A stretch of 64,000 nt of DNA, taken from assembly GCA_020544565.1 (NCBI GenBank), contig CP078014.1:3474016-3538015 (forward strand), written 5' to 3'. Positions 44,149 to 52,647 of this stretch are shown one piece after another. Each line of letters opens with the position of its first letter. Within the stretch, counting starts at the first letter, position 1. Below the pieces are notes generated by a model, which saw only the letters and a program-made list of their open reading frames with translations, had not been told where the DNA came from and did no database searches. Both the position numbers and the translations under genes were made by a program. This DNA is from Bradyrhizobiaceae bacterium (lineage in GTDB: Bacteria; Pseudomonadota; Alphaproteobacteria; Rhizobiales; Xanthobacteraceae).

Positions 44149-44906
44149 AACCTCGTAACATCCGTTCGCGCGCCATGATCCTGGCAGCGACCATGCTCGC
44201 AGCGCCCATTGCGCTCGCGCCGATGCTCGCAACGCCCGCGCATGCGCTGATCGTGTTCGATCCATCGAACTATGCGCAGAACGTCCTGACCGCTGCGCGC
44301 TCGCTCGAACAGATCACCAATCAGATCACGTCGCTTCAGAACCAGGCGCAGATGCTCATCAACCAGGCGCGCAATCTGGCGAGCCTTCCGTTCTCCGCGC
44401 TCCAGCAACTTCAGCAGAACGTCCAGCGCACCCAGCAGCTTCTCAGCCAGGCGCAGGGCATCGCCTTCAACGTCCAGCAAATCGACCAGATGTTCCAGCA
44501 GAAGTACGGGAGCGCCTCGATGTCGGCGACCGATCAGCAGCTCATCACCGACGCGCGCTCACGCTGGCAGAATACGGTTGGCGGTTTGCAGGACGCCATG
44601 CGCGTGCAGGCCGGCGTCGTGAGCAATATCGACACCAACCGCACGCAGATGTCGGCGCTGGTCAGCCAGAGCCAGTCGGCGACCGGTGCGTTGCAGGCGA
44701 CGCAGGCCGGCAACCAGCTCCTCGCGCTTCTCGCCCAGCAGCTTGCCGATCTTACCGCTGTTGGAGCTGCCAACGGTCGCGCGCAGATGCTGACCGAAGC
44801 CGAGCGCACGGCAGCCGCCGAACAGGGCCGCGAGCAGCGTCGCCGATTTCTGACGCCGGGCAGTGGCTACCAGCCGGGCAACGCGCAGATGTTCAACGGC
44901 AACTGA
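44145..44906 (+). CDS. trbJ: TrbJ, periplasmic mating-pore protein
   Basis: This 253-residue VirB5-like protein has a signal peptide ending near residue 35 (ATPAHA), followed by long Gln-rich amphipathic helices (LEQITNQITSLQNQAQMLINQ is typical). A C-terminal GQSEQ-type helix contains QQLADLTAV. It is thought to act at the pilus tip. Confidence 0.92.
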   Translation: MKPRNIRSRAMILAATMLAAPIALAPMLATPAHALIVFDPSNYAQNVLTAARSLEQITNQITSLQNQAQMLINQARNLASLPFSALQQLQQNVQRTQQLLSQAQGIAFNVQQIDQMFQQKYGSASMSATDQQLITDARSRWQNTVGGLQDAMRVQAGVVSNIDTNRTQMSALVSQSQSATGALQATQAGNQLLALLAQQLADLTAVGAANGRAQMLTEAERTAAAEQGREQRRRFLTPGSGYQPGNAQMFNGN

Positions 44907-44916
44907 GGGCGCAAGC

Positions 44917-45204
44917 ATGGACGGCAAGATGCTGGCGCGCATCGGCGCAATCACGTTCGTCGCTGTCGCCTTGACAGTGACCGCGATCGAGCTGACCCGC
45001 AAGGACGACGCGCCGACATCTTCGCCGATGCCGCAGCACCGCCCCGCAACCAATCCGCTGCGCGACGCGCAGCGCCGCTGTCAGCAGCTCGGGCAGGCCG
45101 CGGCGAACGACACCGAATGCCTGCACGTCTGGGCCGAGACCCGCGACCGCTTCCTCGGAAAGACGCCGGCGCCCGCCGCGCCTCTGACTCGGGAAGGGCG
45201 GTGA
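44917..45204 (+). CDS. trbK: TrbK-like putative entry-exclusion protein
   Basis: This 95-residue protein has one N-terminal membrane helix (residues 6-22) and a C-terminal domain with two Cys (RRCQQL and TECLHVW). It matches the alternative TrbK form of alphaproteobacterial elements. Unlike RP4 TrbK it has no lipobox Cys. In RP4, TrbK stops uptake of a second identical element. The position between trbJ and trbL supports the name. Confidence 0.75.
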   Translation: MDGKMLARIGAITFVAVALTVTAIELTRKDDAPTSSPMPQHRPATNPLRDAQRRCQQLGQAAANDTECLHVWAETRDRFLGKTPAPAAPLTREGR

Positions 45205-45207
45205 TGC

Positions 45208-46575
45208 ATGGGTAGCGGCGTCATCGACAATTTCCTCGGGGTTTTTACCCGCTATATCGACTCCGGCTTCGGGCTGCTGTCCGGCGAGGTCGGCTTCATC
45301 GCCACCACGCTGATCGTCATCGACGTGACGCTGGCGGCCCTGTTCTGGAGCTGGGGCGCCGATGACGACATCATCGCGCGCCTCGTCAAGAAGACGCTGT
45401 TCGTGGGTGTCTTCGCCTACCTGATTTCCAACTGGAACAATCTCGCCAAGATTGTCTTCGACAGCTTCGCCGGCCTCGGCCTGAAGGCGAGCGGGACGGG
45501 GTTTTCGACGGCGGACCTGATGCGTCCCGGCAAGGTCGCGCAGACCGGCCTCGACGCCGCCCGGCCGTTGCTCGAAGCGATCTCGCCCCTGATGGGCTGG
45601 ATCTCGGTATTCGAGAACCTGATTCAGATCGTCTGCCTGCTCTTCGCCTGGGCGCTGGTGATCATCGCCTTCTTCATTCTGGCGATCCAGCTCTTTGTCA
45701 CCCTCATCGAGTTCAAGCTCTCGACGCTCGCCGGCTTCGTGCTGATCCCTTTCGGTCTGTTCGGCAAGACGGCCTTCATGGCCGAGCGGGTGCTCGGCAA
45801 CGTCATCTCGTCAGGAATCAAGGTACTGGTGCTTGCCGTCATCATCGGTATCGGCTCGACGCTGTTTTCGCAGTTCACGCAGAGTGCCAGCGCGCAGACG
45901 CTGACTGTCGATCAGGCCATGGCCATCGTGCTGGCCGCGCTGTCGTTGCTCGGTCTCGGCATCTTCGGTCCCGGCATCGCCAATGGTCTCGTCTCCGGCG
46001 GTCCGCAGCTTGGCGCGGGCGCCGCCGTGGGAACCGGCCTTGCTGTCGGGGGCGCGGCAGTGGCTGCCGCTGGAGCGGCGGGCCTGGCCGCCAAGGGAGG
46101 AGCAGCAGCCATCTCGGGCGGCGCGGCAGCCGTTCGTGGTGGCGCCACGGCCGCAGGTAGCGCTTCGTCAGCCTACACCCTTGGTTCTCTCGGGCAGTCT
46201 GGCGCATCCGGCGTGGCCTCCGGCCTTGGTGGCGTCGCGCGCGCCGCCGGCTCTGCCGTCGCATCACCGCTACGCCGCGCCGCCGCCCGCGCTGGCGAGA
46301 GCGTCAAATTAAGCAACGCTGATGGCGCGAAAGCCGGATTCGCCATGACAGGCGGCGCCTCGACCATCGGAACGGTCGGGGGCGCCCCTGCAGCCGATGC
46401 CTCATCCGCTGAAAGCCAGACAACTGTACGCGGCGGCGCGCCCGATTGGGCAAGGCGTATGAAGCGCCATCAGGCCGTGAGTCACGGCGTCAGTGCCGCT
46501 GCTCACGCCGTCCGCTCCGGCGACAGCCACGGCTCCGGCTCCTCCGTCAACCTCTCCGAAAGCGATCGCTCATGA
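45208..46575 (+). CDS. trbL: TrbL, polytopic mating-pore protein
   Basis: This 455-residue VirB6-like protein has an N-terminal region with about six to seven membrane helices (residues 20-265). A low-complexity C-terminal part rich in Ala, Gly and Ser follows, which is also seen in TrbL. It forms the inner-membrane part of the channel. The stop overlaps trbF (ATGA). Confidence 0.9.
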   Translation: MGSGVIDNFLGVFTRYIDSGFGLLSGEVGFIATTLIVIDVTLAALFWSWGADDDIIARLVKKTLFVGVFAYLISNWNNLAKIVFDSFAGLGLKASGTGFSTADLMRPGKVAQTGLDAARPLLEAISPLMGWISVFENLIQIVCLLFAWALVIIAFFILAIQLFVTLIEFKLSTLAGFVLIPFGLFGKTAFMAERVLGNVISSGIKVLVLAVIIGIGSTLFSQFTQSASAQTLTVDQAMAIVLAALSLLGLGIFGPGIANGLVSGGPQLGAGAAVGTGLAVGGAAVAAAGAAGLAAKGGAAAISGGAAAVRGGATAAGSASSAYTLGSLGQSGASGVASGLGGVARAAGSAVASPLRRAAARAGESVKLSNADGAKAGFAMTGGASTIGTVGGAPAADASSAESQTTVRGGAPDWARRMKRHQAVSHGVSAAAHAVRSGDSHGSGSSVNLSESDRS

Positions 46576-47261
46576 ACCTGTTTCGACGACCCGCCGCGCA
46601 TTACGGCAAGACACCGCAACCCGAGACGCCCTATCAGAAGGCCGCCCAAATCTGGGACGAGCGCATCGGTTCCGCTCGCGTCCAGGCGAAGAACTGGCGA
46701 TACATGGCCTTCGGATCGCTGATCCTGTCGGCCGGCTTCGCCGCCGCGCTCGTCTGGCAATCCGCGCGCGGGACCGTCGTGCCGTGGGTGGTGCAGGTCG
46801 ACAATCTCGGCCAGGCGCAATCCGTCGCGGCCGCTACGGCTGACTATCGCCCGACCGATCCGCAAGTGGCCTGGCATCTCGCCCGCTTCGTCGAACAGGT
46901 CAGGAGTATTCCAGCCGATCCGATCATCGTCCGGCAGAACTGGCTGCGCGCCTATGAATGGACCACTGATCGCGGCGCGGCCGCGCTCAACGACTATGCC
47001 CGCGCCAACGACCCCTTCGCCAAGGTCGGCAAGCAGCAGATCGCGGTGGAAGTCTCTAGCGTCATCCGCGCTTCGGCGGATTCCTTCCGCGTTGCCTGGA
47101 CTGAGCGTCGCTACGAGGACGGCAAGCTTTCTGCGACCGAGCGCTGGACCGCGATCCTGACCATCGCGGTTCAACCGCCGCGCGACGCCGAACGGCTCAA
47201 GGCCAATCCGCTCGGCATCTACATCAACGCAATCTCATGGTCGCGGGAGATGAGCCAATGA
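46572..47261 (+). CDS. trbF: TrbF, VirB8-like assembly factor
   Basis: This 229-residue protein has a short cytoplasmic N-terminus with YQKAAQIWDERIGSARVQAKNW, one membrane helix (about residues 45-63) and a periplasmic NTF2-like domain ending NPLGIYINAISWSREM, the standard TrbF end. A longer frame from 46446 is rejected in favour of the overlap start at 46572. Confidence 0.92.
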   Translation: MNLFRRPAAHYGKTPQPETPYQKAAQIWDERIGSARVQAKNWRYMAFGSLILSAGFAAALVWQSARGTVVPWVVQVDNLGQAQSVAAATADYRPTDPQVAWHLARFVEQVRSIPADPIIVRQNWLRAYEWTTDRGAAALNDYARANDPFAKVGKQQIAVEVSSVIRASADSFRVAWTERRYEDGKLSATERWTAILTIAVQPPRDAERLKANPLGIYINAISWSREMSQ

Positions 47262-48235
47262 TCGGGTCGACGATCCGCAAAGGCGGGCCGCCGTCTTTCC
47301 GTAAATCCGCAATCGCGGCTTTGCTGCTTTCCGCAAGCGCGCTTGCGGGCTGCGCCAGCAAACCGCCGGAGATCAGCTACGATTCAAGCGTGCCGCCTTT
47401 GCCCGCTGTTTCGGCCGCCGTCACCGATGATCGGCCGAAGCCGTTGCATGTCCCACCAGCCTGGATGCCTGCGCGTGGAGGCGCCGCCGCAGGCACCCCG
47501 ACAGCCCGCGTCGAGAACGCCAACGTCGCCGCCCGCGTTCAGCCGCGCCGCGAAGGCTATTACAACGCCATCCAGATTTATCCATGGTCGGATGGTGCGC
47601 TCTACCAAGTCTATGCCGCGCCGGGGCAGATCACCGACATCGCGCTTGAGCCCGGCGAAAGCTTGACCGGCGCAGGCCCGATCGCGGCGGGCGATACCGC
47701 GCGGTGGATCATCGGCGACACCGAGAGCGGCAGCGGCGTCACCCGGCGCGTCCATGTGCTGGTGAAACCCTCGCGCGCCGACATCACCACCAATCTCGTC
47801 GTCACTACCGACCGGCGCACCTACATGCTCGAACTGCGCTCCGGCCAGAAGCCCTATATGCCCGCCGTCGCCTGGGCTTATCCGCAATCCCTCAGTCAGC
47901 GGCAGGCCATGCCGGCGACGCCGGTCGTTCCGGCTGCCGCCGCGCGCAACTATCGCTATGGCCTCACCGGCGGCAATCCACCCTGGAAGCCGGTCGCGGT
48001 CTATGACGACGGCCGCCGCGTCTATGTCGAGTTCCCGCGTGGCATCGTGCAAGGCGAGATGCCGCCGATCTTCGTCATCGGCCCCGAGGGCGAGGCGCAG
48101 ATCGCCAATACACGCATCCATCAACACATTCTGATCGTCGATCGCCTGTTCGGCGCGGCCGAGCTGCGCCTCGGCAGTGGCGACCGCCAACAGACCGTCC
48201 GCATCGTCCGGACCGACGGGAGGCCGTCATCATGA
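47258..48235 (+). CDS. trbG: TrbG, VirB9-like lipoprotein-type core protein
   Basis: In this 325-residue protein the N-terminal signal ends in a lipobox-like LAGC near residue 32. The VirB9/TrbG domain has VRVQPRREGYYNAIQIYPW-like and YRYGLTGGNPPWKPVAVYDDG segments. It forms the outer-membrane core with TrbI. The start overlaps the trbF stop, and its stop overlaps trbI. Confidence 0.92.
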   Translation: MIGSTIRKGGPPSFRKSAIAALLLSASALAGCASKPPEISYDSSVPPLPAVSAAVTDDRPKPLHVPPAWMPARGGAAAGTPTARVENANVAARVQPRREGYYNAIQIYPWSDGALYQVYAAPGQITDIALEPGESLTGAGPIAAGDTARWIIGDTESGSGVTRRVHVLVKPSRADITTNLVVTTDRRTYMLELRSGQKPYMPAVAWAYPQSLSQRQAMPATPVVPAAAARNYRYGLTGGNPPWKPVAVYDDGRRVYVEFPRGIVQGEMPPIFVIGPEGEAQIANTRIHQHILIVDRLFGAAELRLGSGDRQQTVRIVRTDGRPSS

Positions 48236-49383
48236 GCGACAACTCAACCAATACCGCCGCCCCGATGCGTCTTCGTGCCGCGCCGCCGCGCGTCACCCGC
48301 CTGTCGCGCAAGGTGCTCGCCAGCGTCGCAGCGGTCACGCTGATCGGCATCGGCGGATCGCTGATCTACGCCCTCCAGACCCGCAATGCCGGCAAGGAGG
48401 GCGAGGAGCTGTATTCGACCGCCAACCGGCAGCCCGCCGACGGTCTCGCTGGCCTGCCGCGCGACTATACCGGCCCCGTTCTCGGGCCGCCGCTGCCGGG
48501 CGATCTCGGACGGCCGATCCTGTCCGCACAGAATGCAGGCCAACCCGTCGTACCGTCTGTCGTTCCGGCGCCCGGCGTGGACGAGGCCGAGCAACGCCGC
48601 CGCGCCGAGGAGGAAGCCGCCCGCACCAGCACCGTGTTCTTCCAATCGCGGGCAGGTTCGCCGGCCGCGGCCGGAACACCAACGACGGGCATTGCCGGCT
48701 TCGACATGGCGGGCCTGTCAGGGCTGCCTGGCCAACAGACGGCACAGGACAAGCAGCTCGCATTCCTGAACGCGCCCATCGATCGCCGCACGACGTCATC
48801 GGATCGCGTCATGGCGCCAGCCTCGCCCTTCGTGCTCCAGGCCGGCGCCGTCATTCCGGCCGCGCTCATTACCGGCATCCGCTCCGATCTGCCAGGTCAG
48901 ATCACCGCGCAGGTGACCGAGAATATCTACGACAGCCCCACGGGCCGCATCCTGCTCGTACCGCAGGGGACGCGGATCATCGGCCAGTATGACAACAACG
49001 TGCAATTCGGCCAGCGCCGGGTGCTGCTCGTCTGGAATCGGCTTATCATGCCGAATGGCCGCTCCATCGGGCTGGAGCGCCAGCCCGGTGCGGACACGCA
49101 AGGCTATGCTGGCCTTGAGGATGGCGTCGATTATCACTGGTGGGATCTCGCCAAGGCTGCCGGCCTTTCCACCTTGCTCAGCATCGGCTCCGAACTCGCC
49201 GTCAGCGACGAGAACCGGCTGCTGCGCGCCATCCGTAGCGGCGGCCAGGACACCATCAACGATGCCGGCCAGCAGATCGTCCGCCGTCAGCTCAATGTCG
49301 CGCCAACGCTGACCATCCGGCCGGGATTCCCGGTCAGGATTGTCGTGACGCGAGATTTGGTACTCGAGGCATACAGGGGATAG
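48232..49383 (+). CDS. trbI: TrbI, VirB10-like core protein
   Basis: This 383-residue protein has an N-terminal cytoplasmic part, a membrane helix (about residues 30-47), a Pro-rich linker and a C-terminal barrel domain. The barrel has GAVIPAALITGIRSDLPG, VPQGTRIIGQYDN and a final GFPVRIVVTRDLVLE. It links inner and outer membrane parts of the channel. It is followed by a DUF2274 gene. Confidence 0.93.
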   Translation: MSDNSTNTAAPMRLRAAPPRVTRLSRKVLASVAAVTLIGIGGSLIYALQTRNAGKEGEELYSTANRQPADGLAGLPRDYTGPVLGPPLPGDLGRPILSAQNAGQPVVPSVVPAPGVDEAEQRRRAEEEAARTSTVFFQSRAGSPAAAGTPTTGIAGFDMAGLSGLPGQQTAQDKQLAFLNAPIDRRTTSSDRVMAPASPFVLQAGAVIPAALITGIRSDLPGQITAQVTENIYDSPTGRILLVPQGTRIIGQYDNNVQFGQRRVLLVWNRLIMPNGRSIGLERQPGADTQGYAGLEDGVDYHWWDLAKAAGLSTLLSIGSELAVSDENRLLRAIRSGGQDTINDAGQQIVRRQLNVAPTLTIRPGFPVRIVVTRDLVLEAYRG

Positions 49384-49385
49384 TC

Positions 49386-49613
49386 ATGACCAAGCTCAAG
49401 CTCGGCCCCATCGCCGACGACAAGCCTGTCAAAATTGCGGTGGAGCTTCCCGCCGTGCTCCATCGCGATCTCACCGAATACGGCCGCCTCCTGGCCGAAG
49501 GCGGAGCGCCGGTCGAGCCGGCCAAGCTCATCGTGCCGATGCTGGAGCGCTTCATCGCCACGGATCGCGGGTTCGCGAAGGCGCGGCGAATCTCCCGTTC
49601 CGAGAAGCTTTGA
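49386..49613 (+). CDS. DUF2274 domain protein at the end of the trb operon
   Basis: This 75-residue protein of the DUF2274 family has KLKLGPIADDKPVKIAVELPAVLHRDLTEYG and LIVPMLERFIATDRGFAKAR. It looks like a short RHH-like fold. It always follows trbI in this ICE class, and its function is unknown. The start is 2 bases after the trbI stop. Confidence 0.85.
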   Translation: MTKLKLGPIADDKPVKIAVELPAVLHRDLTEYGRLLAEGGAPVEPAKLIVPMLERFIATDRGFAKARRISRSEKL

Positions 49614-49683
49614 CCTGTATGGGCGCCGGATTTACTGCCCCTCGGCCACTCTCGCCCCCCAATTCTATGGCTATCGGAGCGGG

Positions 49684-50586
49684 CTATGTCCGTATCTTCG
49701 AGGCCATCAAACGCGCGAGGTCCAACAGCCGGTCGGCGGCGGGATTGTAGTTCATCGGCGACCACACGACGCTGAACGGCAGGATTTCGTTGCGCATCGG
49801 CCGATAGCTGATCCCTGGCATCTGCATCGCGGTCGTCGCCTCGCTGGTCAGCGTCAAGCCTCGCTCGGGGGAAACAAATGCCAGAAGGCTATCCCGCCCG
49901 ACAAATTGTGGATTAATTTCCGGATGCCGGCCGAGGTCCGCCAGATGCTGGACCAGATAGTCGCGAATCTCCTCGCCGGGCGCCGTGTCGCTGACGATGA
50001 ACTTTTCGCCGGCCAGGTCCGCCCATTCCAATTCCGCACGTTTGCAAAGCAGATGTCCATTCGGCAGCACGACAAACACGCGCTCGGTCCAGAGAAGCTC
50101 GGTCTCACATTCCGGCCAATGGATCGTTCCGGTGATGAATGCCAGGTCGAGTCGAAGCTGCCGAATTGCCGCGATATGTTCGGAAGGATTTCCGTCGATC
50201 AGTTCGACATAAACCCCCGGATGCGCTTTTGCGAAAGCATCCAGAAGTTCGCGCAGAAAGCCGGAGGCGATTGAGGAGAAAATGCCAGTTCTGATCCGTC
50301 CTTCTCGCCCGTGCGCGACGACGGTGGCATCTCCGGCTCCCTCCTGAACATGACGAAGCGCGCGCTTCGCTCGCGGCAAAAAACGCTCGCCGGCGCTTGT
50401 GAGTTGAACACCCCAACTGCATCGCTTGAAGACGGCGACGCCGAGATGGCTCTCAAGATCGCGAATGCGGCGGCTGATCGCCGATTCCTGGACGCGCAGG
50501 GCCACGCTGGCCTTGCGGAAGCTGCCATGTTCGACCGCCGCCACGAAATAGCGCAGATGCCGCAGTTCGATCGCTTCAGTCGTCAT
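49684..50586 (-). CDS. LysR family regulator facing the trb operon
   Basis: This 300-residue protein has an N-terminal winged helix (LRHLRYFVAAVEHGSFRKASVALRVQESAISRRI, about residues 8-42) and a substrate-binding domain with GIFSSIASGFLRELLDAF. It lies tail-to-tail with the DUF2274 gene, as in related ICEs. The effector and target are not visible. The start at 50586 is chosen by family length. An upstream start at 50616 is possible. Confidence 0.85.
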   Translation of the reverse strand: MTTEAIELRHLRYFVAAVEHGSFRKASVALRVQESAISRRIRDLESHLGVAVFKRCSWGVQLTSAGERFLPRAKRALRHVQEGAGDATVVAHGREGRIRTGIFSSIASGFLRELLDAFAKAHPGVYVELIDGNPSEHIAAIRQLRLDLAFITGTIHWPECETELLWTERVFVVLPNGHLLCKRAELEWADLAGEKFIVSDTAPGEEIRDYLVQHLADLGRHPEINPQFVGRDSLLAFVSPERGLTLTSEATTAMQMPGISYRPMRNEILPFSVVWSPMNYNPAADRLLDLARLMASKIRT

Positions 50587-50639
50587 TATGCCAAAGTTCC
50601 TTTCCTCGTGCCCCATCCCGCCGCCTCAAGGCAGCGGGA

Positions 50640-50925
50640 CGGAAAAAGAGCCGGCGGGCCACCGCCGCAACTCCGTGGTCTCTTGGGGCCCGAATGGGGT
50701 CGTCGTGCCGACGCCGATTGAGACACCGATCCGCACGATCTGACCGGAAAGGTCAAAGGGCTCCGAAATCCCTGCAATCAATCGCCGGGCATAGCCTACG
50801 AGACCTTCCTGGTCATGTCTGTCGGTCACGATGATCGCGAATTCGTCTCCGCCAAGGCGCGCGATATAATCCGTGCTGCGGGATAGCGTGCGCAGTCGAT
50901 CCGCGACTTGGCGCAGAAGTCTTTA
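50640..50925 (-). pseudogene. GGDEF (diguanylate cyclase) fragment
   Basis: The minus strand reads LLRQVADRLRTLSRSTDYIARLGGDEFAIIV, then DLSGQIVRIGVSIGVG. This is the central part of a GGDEF domain with an intact active-site motif. The frame begins and ends without the rest of the domain and has no start. It is a relic at the boundary between the ICE core and the cargo. Confidence 0.65.
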
Positions 50926-51066
50926 ACAAGCATCACACAAATGTCGGAAGTGGCTATTGACGCAGATCATGCGTGTGATCATCAGGTGACGGGACTAGAT
51001 TGCAACACGAGTTGTCAACAGTGTGCCGAGCAATTTCGGCGCGCAGCATGATCGCACGGAATAATC

Positions 51067-52308
51067 ATGGATAGCGAAGCCCTCAGTCGGCTTACCGTGG
51101 CGCTGGCCATCGGGCTCCTTGTCGGGCTAGAGCGTGGCTGGCAAACGCGGGATGCGGAAGACAATCGACGCGCCGCGGGATTTCGCACCTTCGCGCTTTC
51201 CGGATTGCTGGGCGGTGTAACCGGTCTCATCGCCCTTAAAACCAGTGCCGCTGTGATTGGATGGGTCTTCCTGGGGTATATGGGAGCGTTCGCGGCCTTT
51301 CACTGGCTGGAAGCGAGGAGTGAGGGCAGTGCCAGCGTAACGTCGGTTGTCGCGGGAATGCTGACCTTCCTGCTCGGGACCATGGCTGTCGTCGGGGATC
51401 TGCAACTGGCCATTGCCTGCTCTGTCGGCATGACGGCCCTTCTGGCATTGCGCGAACCGCTGCATCGCTGGATCAACTCGCTGAGCTGGCAGGAAATCCG
51501 CGCCGTCCTGACTTTGCTCGCGATGTCGTTCCTGCTGCTCCCGTTGCTGCCGAACCGGCCGATTGATCCATGGAGCGCGATCAATCCACATCGGATCTGG
51601 CTTTTCGCGATCATGATCGCGACGATTTCGTTTGCTGGTTACGTCGCCGTCAAGGCGCTAGGCAATCGACTGGGGGTCTTCATGGCGGCCGGTGCGGGAG
51701 GGCTGGCATCCTCGACTGCCACCACGCTCGCTTTGGCGCGGCTGGCTCGCGAACATCCGTCATCATCGGGATTGCTAAGCGCGGGCATCCTGGTTGCCAG
51801 CGGTGTCATGATGCTGCGCACAGGTGCAATTGCCTTGGCGCTCAATGGAGCACTCTTCTCGCCGCTTCTTCCCGCGCTGTTGACTGCTGCGGCAGTGCTG
51901 GGTATCGGGGCTGCCGTTTTGTGGTTCAGAAGCGTCCAGCAGGAAACGCCAGACCTTCAGATCGCAAACCCGCTCGAAATCGGGACCGCGATCAAGCTGG
52001 CCGCGTTGCTTGCGGCGGTGATGCTGGCAGCAGAATTGGTGCGTCGCATGTTCGGCGGGATTGGCGTTTTCGTGGTGGCGGCCCTGTCCGGCGTCGCGGA
52101 TGTCGATGCTGTGACGATCTCGATGGCCCGGATGGCAGGTGGCGACGTCGATCCGAATACGGCAGCCCACGCCATCATGATCGCCATCGCTGTCAACACT
52201 GTCTCAAAGACCATTGTGGCCGGCTCTGTTGGAAACAGGAAAGTCGGGTTTCTTGTCGGTGGAATAAGCGCCGCCGCCTTGGCCGCGGGGCTGGCGGTTG
52301 CAATCTAG
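51067..52308 (+). CDS. MgtC/SapB-DUF4010 membrane protein
   Basis: This 413-residue protein has about eleven hydrophobic helices. The N-terminal MgtC domain has LTVALAIGLLVGLERGW and GFRTFALSGLLGGV. The C-terminal DUF4010 half has FMAAGAGGLASSTATTLALARLA and SGVADVDAVTISMARMA. Such proteins are tied to magnesium or general cation stress, but transport has not been shown for the family. It stands alone between the GGDEF relic and the phosphoketolase operon. Confidence 0.85.
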   Translation: MDSEALSRLTVALAIGLLVGLERGWQTRDAEDNRRAAGFRTFALSGLLGGVTGLIALKTSAAVIGWVFLGYMGAFAAFHWLEARSEGSASVTSVVAGMLTFLLGTMAVVGDLQLAIACSVGMTALLALREPLHRWINSLSWQEIRAVLTLLAMSFLLLPLLPNRPIDPWSAINPHRIWLFAIMIATISFAGYVAVKALGNRLGVFMAAGAGGLASSTATTLALARLAREHPSSSGLLSAGILVASGVMMLRTGAIALALNGALFSPLLPALLTAAAVLGIGAAVLWFRSVQQETPDLQIANPLEIGTAIKLAALLAAVMLAAELVRRMFGGIGVFVVAALSGVADVDAVTISMARMAGGDVDPNTAAHAIMIAIAVNTVSKTIVAGSVGNRKVGFLVGGISAAALAAGLAVAI

Positions 52309-52647
52309 CCTCTCAATGGCCTCTGCCGTCGACCAGTGGTTCGGACCCGCTTTGAGGCCGAACACGCCCCGGCAGGTGAAAGGCGCCGATCTGGCGGCGT
52401 CCATCTGAAAGCAGCTTATGGGGGCGAACGGCACCGCGAACGACCTGATAGACGAACTCTGAATCGGCGCGTTGCGTATTGCTATCACGCTAATCAATGG
52501 ACAATGTTCCCCCTTTCGTTGAGGGTCGACTTGGATGTGATTATGAATCTGCCTGTTTGATCGTTTTTATGGATTCATCGTCAAAAAAGTCCATTCAAAC
52601 AGGATGATTCTGTTGGGGTGTGATTCGCGCTATAAGGGCTACTGACG
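52309..52647. other. Promoter region of the phosphoketolase operon
   Basis: The 339 bases have no gene and are richer in A and T than the neighbours. An inverted repeat at 52552-52603 and a TATAAG box at about 52632 lie close to the first start codon. Confidence 0.5.
52552..52603. promoter_or_regulatory. Inverted repeat upstream of the phosphoketolase gene
   Basis: CCTGTTTGA (52552-52560) and TCAAACAGG (52595-52603) are perfect 9-base arms, 34 bases apart and about 45 bases before the start. They may bind a dimeric regulator that loops or spans the promoter. Confidence 0.5.

Noticed and set aside
51570..52355. 261-codon plus-strand frame inside the MgtC-like gene
   Set aside because: It is an out-of-frame shadow rich in Arg, Cys and Trp. 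The other frame gives a coherent membrane protein.
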